From positions 1,220,024 to 1,284,023 of the forward strand of contig NW_008708797.1 in NCBI RefSeq assembly GCF_000327385.1: a stretch of DNA of 64,000 nt, in the 5' to 3' direction. The notes beneath the pieces were generated by a model. It searched no databases. It was not told where the DNA came from and saw nothing but the letters and a program-made list of their open reading frames with translations. The position numbers were made by a program, and so were the translations under genes. This DNA is from Lottia gigantea. Its lineage: Eukaryota > Mollusca > Gastropoda > Lottiidae. This document shows, piece by piece, positions 48,512 to 62,044 of the stretch. Each line of letters begins with the position of its first letter. The stretch's first letter is position 1.

Positions 48512-48930
48512 TCTATTATTTAGAATGTCAACTACTTGAGGAATTGACCAGAGTCGACAGAGACTGTTATCTACGAATAAACTTGCATGAATATGTCAAT
48601 AAATTTGATATTTTCCATTTTCATTTTACTAAATTTTGCAGCCATAAATGCAGTAGGCAAAAAGCTACATTTAACAAGATAGCCAACAGTTCGAAGAAAA
48701 CACTTTACTTTTTGAGAGTGTTTACACTTGAAAAATCTTAATTTGTTTTTTCATAAGTTTATGAAAAAAATATCCATCTCAATTCAATTCTAGATATGAG
48801 TTTTTGTAAATTATATTCACTTTATGCGAAAACAGAAATCATGGCTTATGACGTATTGCACAATATTTGTGACGTTTTGCACCGGAAGCAGGTGCTAGTT
48901 TGTTTACATTTTGCAGACGGAAAAGGAAAA
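48512..48930. promoter_or_regulatory. Shared bidirectional promoter of HTT and UBLCP1
   Basis: The two start codons face away from each other 419 bp apart. Close to the UBLCP1 side lie two CRE-like half sites TGACGT (48849-48854 and 48870-48875) and a perfect ETS/GABP-type site ACCGGAAGC (48881-48889). ETS sites are typical of bidirectional housekeeping promoters in animals. No TATA box is evident near either start. Confidence 0.55.
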
Positions 48931-51404
48931 ATGTCTGGTGAAGTGGGAGATTTGATTATAAAATGGAGTGGACAAGAGTATGTTATATCGGGTTTGGTTG
49001 AAACAGACACAGTAGCAGATCTCAAAGATGCCGTCTTTAAGAAAACAAACGTTTTACCAGAAAGACAAAAATTATTAGGACTTAAAATCAAAGGTGAATT
49101 AGGGCCTAAACTTTTTTGTTTTGAGTATGTCCAGTTTGAGTTTTACTTTTAGTTTTGCAGGTTTGAACTTATGTCATTAATACTAATTTAGAGTAGGATT
49201 TTGGTGCAGTTTGAAATTTGATGAATCGAAATGATAATGCAGATTTGTATATTCTATATTTATAGGTAAACTTCCAGACAAAGAGATCCAGTTATCCACA
49301 TTACAGATCAAACCTAAAACTAAGATAATGATGATGGGGACAAGGGAAGAAGAGCTGGTATGTAAAATCTTTCTGTCAAGTATCAAGGTTTTAGTTGATT
49401 TTGAATGGAATAATGCATAAGATGCAATGTTAAATTAGCTACATTAAACCAATTTTTACTGTATATTCTAGGCCAAAGTAACAGAACCACCTGCTGTCAT
49501 GCCAGATGTTATAAATGATTTTGATATTGAAGAAGATGAGATAGCCATTGAAAATAGGTCTGTATTCAATAATCATAACCAGTTGTGTGAGATCTCTAAT
49601 AGCATTTTGTTGTTTTGAAATGATTGTAAGTATATTTAAATCCAATTATATAATTACTTTTAGAGAAGAGTTCTTGGCCAAGATAGAAAAAAGAATTAAA
49701 GACTATGAAATCAAAATACTTAATGAACCAAGAGAAGGGAAGAGATTATTAGTCTTAGATATTGATTATACTCTTTTTGGTAAGTATTCACATTTCATTT
49801 AGTTAGATTTTGTGATATACTGATGCAGATTTAGAGAATGGCTTGGATCAGAGTTGTTGCAAAACACATTATTTAAGTTAGTTCTGTCAGATGTCCTGAT
49901 CCTTGATTCTCTGAGGTAAGCTCAGGTTATATAGTTTATGTATTGATTTTTTCAGATCACAGATCAGTTGCAGAAACTCCTGCTGAATTAATGAGACCAT
50001 ATTTACATGATTTTTTAAAAGCAGCATATTTATATTATGATATAGTTATCTGGTGTAAGTGTTTTTGATTTTTTACAAATTGAACTTCCCTTGCAGTCAT
50101 AAAATTTGAACAAAATTGTGAAAAATATCTGTTTCAAGTTAAATTGCCTTCAAAACATTTTTTTTTAAATCCTCTTTCAAACCTACTCTGAGAAAACGAC
50201 CTAACAATATGATATCAAACCATTGTCTGTTACTATGTGTTATAATTAGATCTACAAAGTTTGCAATTTTTGGAGTAAAATTGCACATTTAGAACTGAAA
50301 TGAATTTTTACATTTGTTTATAATTTTTATTTGTTTTGTAGCTGCCACTGGTATGAAATGGATAGAAACTAAAATGAATGGTTTAGGTGTTAGTTCTCAT
50401 AAAGATTACAAGATCTGCTTTTATCTAGATAGTGATGCTATGATATCTGTACATACTCCAAAATATGGCCTTATAGATGTAAGCATATAACTTAAATTTA
50501 TCCCTTTTAATGAAATTAAAGGTGCCCTATCAGTCTGTTAATCAAGATATTCAATAAGTGAAGTAATATAGAGTTGCCAGTCTTACATGCTCCTGATTCA
50601 GGGTGGAATGAGGGAAATTTTGCTAGAACTGTGGCACAAACCTCTTCAAAAAGACATCCAATACAAAATGCTAATGCAAATGTACATAATAAATAGTGAG
50701 GGATGCTTTTTCATTCTACTAATAACTTGTATTATGATTCTTCAAATTTGTTTGATGCAGAAGAGTAGGATGTAAAAATGATGTTTATTTCATGTCATAT
50801 CTAATCTGTTATTAATTTTGTAGGTCAAACCACTGGGTGTGATATGGGGTAAATATAAACAATGGAGTGCTGCTAACACTATCATGTTTGATGATATCAG
50901 AAGAAATTTCATAATGAATCCACAGACTGGATTAAGAGTAGGTTTTTCTTCAATCCCTTATATGTTATAAGAGTAATGTAGCTAGGTTCCTAAGCATTGC
51001 CATTATACCTGAATGTTGCAGATTACCTTAGTTAACAAAGTAAGCCCAACATCATTCTTTCAGATCCGACCATTCCGTAAAGCCCATTTTAATCGTGATA
51101 AAGATAGTGAATTATTAAAGTTAATGTGGTATTTAGAAGATATTACTTGTGAGAAAGATTTTTCTGTCTTAAATCATAAAGATTGGGAAAAGTAAGTAAA
51201 TAAATCTATTATTTTTATCAGGGTAATTATTTTAGTATCTTTCAGTAACGTGAGCATTTTCTGTATCTTTCCAACTGTCAGGAGATCTTGTTGTTTACAC
51301 ATAATGCACATAATACACATTCTTCAGTGAAATTTTGTTTCACATATTTATTTTATAGGTATAAACCAAAAAAGAAGAAAGCACCAGAAAGTGAGGAGAC
51401 ATGA
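48931..51404 (+). CDS. UBLCP1: UBLCP1, ubiquitin-like domain CTD-type phosphatase
   Basis: There are nine coding exons: 48931-49093, 49266-49357, 49472-49557, 49664-49779, 49956-50054, 50342-50478, 50824-50937, 51064-51191 and 51359-51404. They total 981 bases and 326 residues (human 318). All junctions are in phase. The N-terminal ubiquitin-like domain ([29 protein letters not shown]) is followed by the FCP/SCP-type HAD phosphatase domain with the catalytic DxDxT motif in [14 protein letters not shown], then [20 protein letters not shown] and [25 protein letters not shown]1 is known to dephosphorylate the 26S proteasome in the nucleus, and its UBL domain binds Rpn1. I chose the ATG at 48931 because it fits the family's N-terminus; an upstream in-frame ATG at 48796 would add 45 residues unlike the family. 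The lysine-rich end ([15 protein letters not shown]) is less conserved. Confidence 0.96.
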
Positions 51405-53913
51405 TGTAATGGTAATTGACAATGTACAAGACTGCTTAAACAACCTCAAAATAAGTTGAACTACTGTACCTGTTTTTGTATTTCCTTGAATATGCACAAA
51501 TCTTTTAGATGGAATATACTTTGAAATTTTGATCAAAATGTTGTACATGTATAAGTATTGACTTAAGTATGTTTTAGTTTAGTGTATGTTCTGTATTAAG
51601 GTACCACATTACAAGATTATTTTCTGAAATTAGCAAGTTTTGAACAACTGTGGTTGATTTTACAGCCATGTTTTTCTGCACTGTGTAAAATATTTAAGTT
51701 CTATGTGCACATTTTTTAAAACCTTGACAGGAAATTGTTTATGTTGTTGGTTTCTTGTTAGGAAATTTGCTATACGACAGAAAAATCTTAAAATTGTTTA
51801 GTTCAATGATGCTGAAATTCAAACCTCTTGAAGACTCTGCGTTTATCCACTGACATTATTTCTATTAATTTAGCAGATGAGAAAGTTGGGATATAACATA
51901 TAAATATGCTGTATTCAATCTGCCATGGTAAATTGTTGATACTTTTATAAAGATTTCTTTTCTTTTAAAAGCATCCAAGTTTCAAAAGATAATTTGCTTT
52001 GCAAAGACACAAAATGTTGGTCCAACAGTATTTAAGGTACTTTGTAATATAAATCTTAATTGCTAAATGTGTTTATTTAGCAATCTCTGCAACAGGGGGG
52101 CAATGACAGCCTTCCCATATCATCACAATATTTATATTGAGGTCAATTCATTAATTCTTATTTTTATTGATGCTCCAGAAAGTTTTAATGCTTCTCCCCT
52201 TTCCCTACTTTTATGATCCACACCCCATCTGGATATATTGCTTGCCCCCTCCCAAACAATCAAGTCCTACAACGGTAATCTCTCAAGATTTAATCACTGT
52301 GTGAGAATTGGATACTAGAAGAGTTTAAGTCCAACATTTAGCTACTGATAACACATTAAATTTCAAAACCAACCCTGTTCTTTCACGGCACAGCTTAGAA
52401 TAGAATGGCATATCAGCTTAGCATTCAGCTTAGGGAACTATATCCCTCTCAATAGGTCCTATAAACAACATGAGAAATGAAAACTAAATGAAGTTTAATT
52501 TGGAAGATAAACCTACAATGAGATTATATTGCACAACATAAAACATAAATAGACTTTGACAATGAAAGCACTAAGGAATTTATATAATAATGCATGATTA
52601 ACAATTGGGAATAAATAATTGTGATGTATTAATGGGTGATTGAATATCATTGGCAGTATCTCTTGACTTGAATTTATACATAACGTCAAGATTCTATGAA
52701 TGAAATCATCCACATACCTTCAGAAGTGGCAATATTCAAAGTAGCCAAGACATTTTTAACTTTCTACCTTGTAGATAATGCCTACTATATATGAGAATGT
52801 TAACAATCTGGAAACTTTACATGTCAATTTCTTCAATTGCAACTGTCAACTATTCAATATGGAATGCGAAAATAGAGCTTAAGCTGGGAAAAGTTTATAT
52901 CCATAAAACTGCAAACTAGCATTTTTGATAAATTTCCATATAATAAATGTATGATTCTATTTCATGCCATTCTTATTTTAATGCGATCAAGACTGGCTGA
53001 TTCAGCAAAATACTGAACACAAAGTTTTTACATACAATACTGATCTATAATATCGAAAAAGCCCTTAAACTGTATAACTTAAATATCTAATTTAAATCAA
53101 GGTACATAAACAAAAAATTTGATTTTTTCTGCTAATCTCAAACTGTCTGGATAGACACCTACTAATCACAGTATTTTGAATATCATAACAATTATTGATG
53201 TCTAAAATTTACATGAAAATGTCCCTTTTGAAAAACAAATTAATAGATGATAACATGTGTCACTGTATCTATTTTTACTAATGCCATTTGATCATTTTAA
53301 GACTATCATTTCCATTTAAATAACATGCAAAGAATTGTTCATTGACAATGTTGATAATAAATAGGTGCTCTTTTATAACAAGTGAAAGTTTAAAAGTTAA
53401 CAATCTTAATAAATTAAAGGTGACCACCCTGATAAATAATTAGCTTTCAGAAATAAACATGGACAAATTTCAGATAGGAGGTGAAATTTCAAATCTGAAA
53501 TAACAAATCCTGTTTGTTACTTCACTCAATATAGATCTGACATGATACATGTTCAAGTTTGGAACAAATCAAAACATGGTCTCAACTCAATGTTACAGAC
53601 TGAACACAAATAAACACATGGCAAATTTTAAAGGAATCGATTAGAAGAAGGGTCACACATAATACAACATATAAATGTTGTAAATATTGATCAAAATACA
53701 GAAAGCAAGACAAAATACAGAATTTGTATTTCAATCAGACTGAATACTGCCCTGATTATCTCCAGTCATTTCAAAACATCTAAATTCAATTTGTAAACAA
53801 ACTCATCAAATCATATGTTCTTTTGCCATGTTTGGACCTCTTAAAGTGTTAACCCAGTTACTTGTTGCAATTAAAATAAGTGTAACCCATTCTACACAAT
53901 TCTTTACTTTTCA
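51405..53913. other. Convergent intergenic region between UBLCP1 and RhoBTB
   Basis: About 2.5 kb, AT-rich, holding the 3' UTRs of both genes. No gene, RNA or clear repeat; the used poly(A) sites could not be settled. Confidence 0.5.
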
Positions 53914-56900
53914 TCAAATAGGCATCTCAATTCTATCACCACGATCAAAATGAGCTCTACCTCTTCTACAGAAACATAAACAACCACTAGAACAGCCTGG
54001 CCATCTATTAAAATCTTGACGTTGTTTCTGTTCACAAAGACCAGATGAAGCTTGTGAAGATTTCTCAAAATGTTCTACTTCTTTTAAATACCTACAAAAT
54101 AAATTGAAATGATAATAGAAATAACAAAATGATATTAGCTGTATGTATTCTGTATGGATTTAAAGGATACTGAGTTCACAACTAGCAATTAGACAAAAGT
54201 TTTTTTCGAAGTGAGATTACCTGAAGCTCAACATCTGTTTTTTACCTAAACTAAAGAACTAATTTTTGTGAGACAGTAATTCAGTGACTGACCTTTTTAT
54301 AGTTGTGTACTATGCAGACTAATTAAGATTAGACCAAACTTTCTTTCTATTTTGTCTATTAGCTTTTATTTTTGGTGTAGCCACTTAGTTGGGGTCTAAT
54401 GACAGCCCTCTTGAGCGTTCGTCAATTTAACCTTTTGACCTAACCTGATAAACATCTTGTCACAAAATGCCAGCGGTAAAGAGAATAGAAACCAGGCCAT
54501 TAGCCTGAAATGGCTATATTAAAAATAAAGCTAATAAAAAATGGAACGAAAATTTTGACTAATTAGTGCTAGAGAAATATATATCGATACATTGTGATAT
54601 GACATGTCATAATATGTGTATTGTAATACCTGGTTGTGTATTGATAATACAAGGCATACTAATCAAACAACTTTACACATATAACTAAACATTATCCAAA
54701 TGCATGAAATGTTCGATAAGTGAACATAAACGTATCAACAGTTAATCTTTTGACAATAAATTATTATATTACAAGTTCATGTTTTATAGTCTTATCCTCT
54801 TAAAATACACAGTAGTAAATAATCATTGAAACTTGAAAGATAAAGTGCTCTATTTTATCAATTAGCCCAAATTGTGATATCGATATCTTGGCATGATGGG
54901 CAATAGCAGTAGTACTATGCAAAACACTTACCAAACAGGAGGCCAGCGATGTTTTTCTATATAATCAATATTTTCTTTCTCTAAAGTTTTATATAATTTA
55001 TGGTATTTTTGGTGTAAGTCTTTATAATGACAGCAAAGATACATTAAACACCATTTAGCTAACTGATTTGCTCTGTGTAACTATAAAATATTGAATGACA
55101 TGAAGAACAAAGTCTTATATGAAATATTTTATAATAGTGAACAGAATTTCATTTGTAGACATTTATCAGAAAAAAAGACATATGTTTACAAAATAATAAA
55201 TACATGTTTGCCAAATGCTGTTACTTCTACAGTAAAAGTTCTAAGGGCAACTAAGATCTAAATTAAGAAAATCTAAATTGTCAAATTGCACAACATTGGC
55301 ATTTGACTATCTGAAATCTCAACTATTAGTGCTTCAAGATGATCTAGCATGATTCATAAAGTGTCTGCAAAGTTCAACATTTTTAAACATATTGTGTAAA
55401 AATAACTAGAAATTGAAGTTACCTGACAAGGTTCTAAAAGTGACATAACTTCTTCAATAATATCTTCACCATTCTTTTCACTTTTAGATAATTCATTGAT
55501 AATAAAATTCTCTGTGATACGAATTAATCTAGGTAAACACATCTGATTAGTTAGTCCTATTAAATCTATAAAGTCTACACCTGTCATAGATGGTGGTTCA
55601 TCAGTATACAGAAATTCCTGTAGGGCTTGAAATGTATATTTTGATACGCCTGGAAATGGCACCTGAAAGTAATTTATTGTAAACAAATCTTTCCGATCAA
55701 AGTGGAAATATGTTTACACATCATTTGGTATTAACAATGTTTTTTTCAGAACACATGACTGAATATGAGTCTATACCAAATAACTTAATTTGATGCTGTA
55801 GGGCATAACAATATAAACCTTTGATGTCTTTATTTCTGCATACTAAAACTAAGATATCTGATTCTTATATTATCAACATACAACCTACCACTTCTGCAAC
55901 TGATTCTCTAAAATCTCCACTAAACATAGCCTGCATCATTTCACATCTAGCCATTAATAATGGTTTATGAGCTGATACTATACCATCATCAACTTTAAAT
56001 CTTATATCTATAAATAAAATATTAAAAAACAAAACATTCCAATTAGGTCAGAATATTCTGACAACAACAGTTATTTCTAAGGACAATTCCTTTTAACCAA
56101 TCAATATGGGATATCCAAACCAAAGAGACTATCATATTGTTGATTTCACTATCACATGCTTCGTCAAGTTATCAAGAAATGGGTCCTACACATGACAAGC
56201 TTATTGCATCAAAAGACATGTCTTGAATCTAATCTAACTATGGGAAAATGAAACTAAAAAGAATTTACCTGTCAAGAGTTCTAATCCTAGAGCTAGCTCA
56301 TGAATTTTAGACTGTCTCTTTTCATGGAATTCTTTTTCAAGAGCTTTATTCAAATAACTTTCATTTTTCTGAAGATTTGATATGATAATAATCAAGTTCG
56401 TCATTTCAAAAATTTCAGCAGCGCGTTTAATCTCATTTATACAAGCAACTTCTTTAACCATTCCAGTATAAAGATATTCCAATATGACTTGAAAGGCTCT
56501 AGGAGTTATCTCCCTGTTAAGTGTCACTACAGTCTGTAAATATGATTCACTTGGTTTAAAAGGATCATCGCAATATTTTAGCTCAACTGTGTCAATAGCC
56601 TTTTTATTATATGATGTTATAACTGGAAAATTACCATTAGCATTGTCAATGTTCAAAAGATTCTCAAATCCTGACATTCTTTGACTAGAGAGTTCTCCAT
56701 CAGTGCTAACCGATTCCGTATCACTTTCTATAAGTTTATCCATATCAGTACTACTGTTTCCGGTACCTAATAATGATAATCTTAGAGAATGTCTGTTTTT
56801 CTTTCCCGTAGGATATTGTCTAAGAATATCTAAAGAAAAAAGTTCCTCAAAAATGGGACAAGTTAACATTAAGCAAATTTTATGAGCTTGAATACAAGTG

Positions 56901-59646
56901 CCTTGAACAGTAAATATAACATCGCCTTCTATTTGATGATGAAGGAGTTGAAGTAAATCTGAATTTAATGTTGATGGTGGAATGATAACATCTGCAATGG
57001 TTGGTTTAGGTATTCTCATAGGGGACTGAATTAATGGTCGCTGAACATGACGTAATTGAGCATGCCAGAATTTAAGTTTGCGTCTCTCTATGAGGGCAGC
57101 TCTACAAGCGTTAATGAACACATCTTCTATACCATGATGAGATAATACACTAGATTCATAATAAGGAGCACCAATGTCTTTAGCTACATCTCGTCCTATT
57201 TCTGGTGTTATTAGGTCTTTTTCTTCAATAGGTCTGAAAATATATACATAATCATAACTTTTACTTTCAACAAACTGTGTCATATTTACGTCTAATCTCT
57301 AATCTAATTTCTATTTTCACAATCAAAGATGTGATTTCGATCCACAAATTTACATCTCCAGAAAAATTCTTCTGAGGACAAATAGCTGAAAAATGGTGCC
57401 CACAAACATAAATGGTTTCATTATATTCTGTAATTGAAATACAACATTAGGAACTCAATTCAATTTGTTTCTAGTTATCATAATAGCTGCTAATTTAATC
57501 AAGTAAAACCCACAATATTTTACTTACACATAAAGTAATCCTTTTTGAGTTTGAAGATATTTTTCATCATTATAAAGATATCTAAGATCAGCTCTAGTAC
57601 CAACTAATATTATAGGTGTTGTTGGCATGACACGGCGTATTTCAGGATACCATACTCTACGTACATTCTTTAATGATAATGGTTTTACTGTACTAAAACA
57701 TAGCACTATAACATCAGCACTGCAAAACAAAAACAAACAGATAAATATATTAATTGACTTAGAATTTAATTTCTTAAATGCCATTAACCAAAGCAAACAT
57801 GGTATTTTGTCATTGTTTTCATCACCTTAACCTTTATTTGTGAATACTACCATGGAGGTAATCACATGATTACTCGGCAATTGCAGTTGGGTTTGTACAT
57901 TTGTCAACTTTGTATATAGGTTTCTTCAGTATGTATATTTATACAAACTTACCCTTTATAAGAGAATTCCCTCTGTTTATCATGGTAACCAAATGTATCC
58001 CATAATCTTAATGATACTCTAACACCATCTACATCACACCATGATCTATCTAATACCTATAATACAAGTTGTCTAATAAGGATTATGGCAAGATAAAGAT
58101 CTAACTAGCAATGGGTAGTTTGCAAAATGCCTAATATAGAATGACCATTGGGTGAAAGGTACACTTTTTCCATATATTGTCTTACTGAAAATTTTATTTC
58201 TTTGTTTTAGATTCCAATGATAATTAGAATACATTGATGAAAGCTAATAACCTGTCAACCAGTTGTTAATTTGCAGAAAGTAAAATTTTATAACGTGATA
58301 CTATTTTTATGTAAGATTATTCCATTAAAGTTAGAATACATGAAATTTTTGACCTTATCTATTTTGCAAGGGTTCAGATCTCAATTTTTTTTTTGGTACG
58401 TATATATTTTAAAATTCAATGGCATGGCATATATGTTTATTATTATACTAAAACTAGATTTGTTATGATTTGTAGAGATATTTTTAGGTCAGTATGATGA
58501 CTGATGACTCTATTTACCTTGTACTATATTCTAAAAAATATATAAATATACAGCCCTTGGCTATTATGGTGACAAATAGAATGTCAATTTAATCTCATCT
58601 GCATAATTTTTACTTTTTTTTTTAACATATGACCACTTGAGTGAAAACTGATATATACCTTCAGGCTATATATATAATAATGACATAGATTCTAAATTTA
58701 GTAATTCATTTTTGCTTTGTTTATATTTTATACTTTACAAAAATAATACGAAAAAATAAAAGAACTTGGTAAAAACCTATGTAAATTTTCTATAGCAAAT
58801 ATGCAGTATAAACACAATAGATCTTCATGCACGGTAGATACAGATTGAATGTTGTCATTTAACACTTTATTAAATACCCCATTAATTTACATTATAACAT
58901 GAACATGTCATTAAACATACAAATAACTTTAAAGGGAAAATCTTCTAGATATTGCCATCAAAAGCTGATCACTTTTCAGAATTAAAATCTGTTATGCAAT
59001 TTTCCTTAAATTTATCAAGAGAGTACGTAGTTTTAGACTGTTGTCACTTCCATGACCATTGTTGACATTCTCACAGGCTGTATCTAGGTAATATCTATGT
59101 ACAAGTACATGAGAATGGAATAGAAAACGATCTTAATTTCAATAGTACCTTCAGGCTGAATTGCATGAAAACAATTTGGGAGATTTTAGTACTGAAAAGT
59201 TGAAACAAATAGCTTAAATCAAGTTCTATCAGGTGGTAATTGATTTGAAGTTTTGGCTATTAAATCAACTATTAAATCAAACGTATGTTTGACTAAAACT
59301 GAAAAACGATACATACATCAAGTATAATTAGCATTAGCAGTATATATCAATATGAGCAAGGACAATAACTAAAATAGGTCAGTTGTATGAAGATTACACA
59401 GCGTGAAACTCTAACATGTTTCAGATTCTTCAGATACTTCAAAAATTTAATTACCTCAAGATCATTTTGATAGTGGTCTATTGCCCAGACTGTAGCTACA
59501 TGAGTTTTAACAAGTTCGGCAAGATCATATTTAGCATTACAAGCTAGAGCACGTATCAAACAGGTCTTTCCTACCCCTGAATCTCCCACCACTACACATT
59601 TCACTATCTCATATTGTCCCTGTTGTTGATTAACCATTCTGGACAT
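53914..59646 (-). CDS. RHOBTB: RhoBTB atypical Rho GTPase
   Basis: There are eight coding exons: 59646-59455, 58056-57953, 57719-57528, 57233-56269, 56007-55889, 55662-55423, 55080-54932 and 54091-53914. They sum to 2,139 bases, 712 residues (human RHOBTB1 696, RHOBTB2 727). The order is a Rho-like GTPase domain (P-loop GDSGVGKTC; switch [10 protein letters not shown] where Rho has DTAG; GTRADL in place of TKLD), a proline-containing link, BTB1 ([14 protein letters not shown] to VILEYLYTG) split by a long Ser-rich insert, BTB2 ([18 protein letters not shown] to [14 protein letters not shown]), and the C-terminal region ending [10 protein letters not shown], with no prenylation motif. RhoBTB proteins bind Cullin-3 through BTB1 and act as ubiquitin-ligase adaptors. 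The altered GTPase motifs are usual for RhoBTB. An acceptor near 59,665 shows that a non-coding 5' exon lies upstream. Intron 1 (58057-59454) holds nothing else. Confidence 0.96.
54358..54535. mobile_element. Small MITE-like element in a RhoBTB intron
   Basis: The ends are imperfect inverted copies: left ATTAGCTTTTATTTTTGGTG then TAGCCA, right in reverse ATTAGCTTTATTTTTAATAT then AGCCA. Total 178 bp, no coding sequence. A target-site duplication is not certain (TA on both sides is possible). Sits in the intron between exons 7 and 8. Confidence 0.45.
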
Positions 59647-59665
59647 CTAATATCATTATCTTATT

Positions 59666-62044
59666 CTGAAAAATATAAAAGTTGATAAGGAAAATTTAGT
59701 TTCATCAACAACAATTAATGACATGACATGACATTAGAACAGTACTTAGTTCAATAATCCGAAAATAATATAATATTTAGAATTTAGAGTTTTTAATCAA
59801 TTTAATAAGTTTTAGTATATCATATTTTCAAATAACATAATATGATATCTTCAATTCCATGTTAAAAGCATTAAATACTGTTTTATAAGATTTCATTTAA
59901 ACAATATAAACATTAACATAAGTGAGCAATACAGTGTCAGTGCTAGTTCAACTTTGGCATATCAAAATTGTCTGACTGTAACAAAATTAACTTTGCCTAG
60001 GTACATCTATATCAATTATCAATATGTCTCATTTGCACCCATTCTAAAATGTCCATTAGAGACTGTGGTTTGTCATATTTGGGGGTTAATTTGGGACTTG
60101 ATTATATGTATTTTGTTTATGTGTAAAATTGAAATCAGTGAAAATGTTTCAGTTACTAAATTTTTGCATAAGCCTTTTTGACAACATGATCACTTTGTAA
60201 TAGGTAGTTAACAAATGATAACAGATATTTTGATTTTATGATTTTGTGGCAAAAGGTTACCAGTTGATACTAGGAGTGTCTTTTATTTTGCTTTTATGAT
60301 CCTGTGACAATAGTTAGTTATTAAAGGGACAGGTGTCCCATTTTGATTCTTGAATATTTGTAAATAGTCTTCAGAAGTACTGAAAATGTCAAAAATCGCA
60401 TTATTCCTTAATGCCTCAAACTAGAAATTTCACTTATATTTCTTTTCTATATGAGTCTCAATAAGAATCAACTCAAACACGGATAATTCTGGACACACTT
60501 GGAGTTGAAAGTTCAAATGTAATTGATTAGCTTAGCTAAAACATTCCTGTTTCTGAAACTAAGGTACAAGTGGTTGGACAAATGGTGAAGCTGTCCCTTT
60601 AGTAAATTTGTTTGTTACTTTCCACAATCTTCAATGTGACAACCATGAAACAGAAACTTATGCATCACACATGGAAACTTCTAGATAATTTTTCTATTTC
60701 TTTGCATATAAATAACATTAATGTGTCTGCCATAAAATAGTTATAAAACTCTCCATAAAACTACTTCAAATAATATATAACACAATATACATTTTTTGAT
60801 AATGTTAATTTGAATACAATGATAAAGAATAAACTTATGATAACAATATAGATTCTATTTTATTTCCTTGAATTTCAAATTTCTATAAACTACACCACTC
60901 TTTTATAATATTTATAATTAAAAAAAACAATCACCCACAAAATTACTTCCTTAGCCTTATATTATTATCAAATATTTAAAGTAGAAATGTTAATTGTTGA
61001 TATCAAATAGGTTATTAAATGACTAATGGCACAAAGTTCGTACCCCAACTTTCTTTGTTCACAGTCAGCAATATGATCAGATCAATGCTAGCGAATACCG
61101 CAAAACAGAGCCCAAGATTTCATGCATAATTTTTGACAGTCTCAAATTGCTGCATTCTTTGAAACAAGAAAGTGGACCATTGTGAAGATGGTACCCCATA
61201 TACCATTGCCTTTACCATTCCATAATTTTGTTATTAAACCTAATCAAAAAACAAACTCTAAATTTATTCCTTTTTTTCATCAAATTTGAATCAAAACATT
61301 AAAGATTATATTGTCAGTTCCCCTAAAATACAAGAAAAATTTACCTATGAAGGTTTGATTAAAAAAGGAGCTACTTTCTAATCAATCTGAATCTATATAT
61401 CTTTGAATAGCAACCTAATAAATTATAAATCAAGCTTTATATAAATATATTATACTGTATATCAAAATACCTTACTGATCTTGTCCAAGTTGATACATAT
61501 CTAAACCTATATTTAAAATGAGCAGTTGTCAACTAACAAAGAAAATACCTGTATACTATACACCTGCTCTCTTATAATGAGACAACAAAGCATTCAAGTT
61601 GGATACTCCTCACAAAAATTTCTGTGCTGTAGTCCATTACATAAATTGGACAGAATCAGAATATTATAACAATGACAAACAAGATTTGAAATAGCATAAG
61701 ATCTTGAATTCAGATTGTAGATGGACAGAAAGTATAAGAGTATTACATAGTTGTAAAATCAAAGTTAAATGTAGTTGCATTGTGAGAAATTTAGAAACTC
61801 AGTCCACATTCTACAGCACCTCTCAATTAAGTGGCTAAAAAAGATTAAAAACAGATTACAAGTCTAATACTGCAATGAATGTGATATTAAAGTCAACTAA
61901 GTCAAAAGATCAAACAAATGATAAAACACCTTAGATAAAAGATCAAAAGGCTAAATATCAAAAAAGTAATAGCCAAATTCAAAATTTCAATCAAATCTTC
62001 ATCAACTACACCTAGTAACAAGTACTGCCACAAGTTCATAAAAA
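59666..62044. other. Region upstream of RhoBTB
   Basis: AT-rich. It must contain the RhoBTB promoter and non-coding first exon(s), but these cannot be placed. No other gene or RNA is supported; the plus-strand open frame at 59,954-60,181 has no recognisable feature. Confidence 0.45.

Noticed and set aside
48796-48930. Upstream ATG extending UBLCP1 by 45 residues
   Set aside because: The family starts right at the ubiquitin-like domain and the extra peptide overlaps the promoter motifs; the ATG at 48931 fits better.
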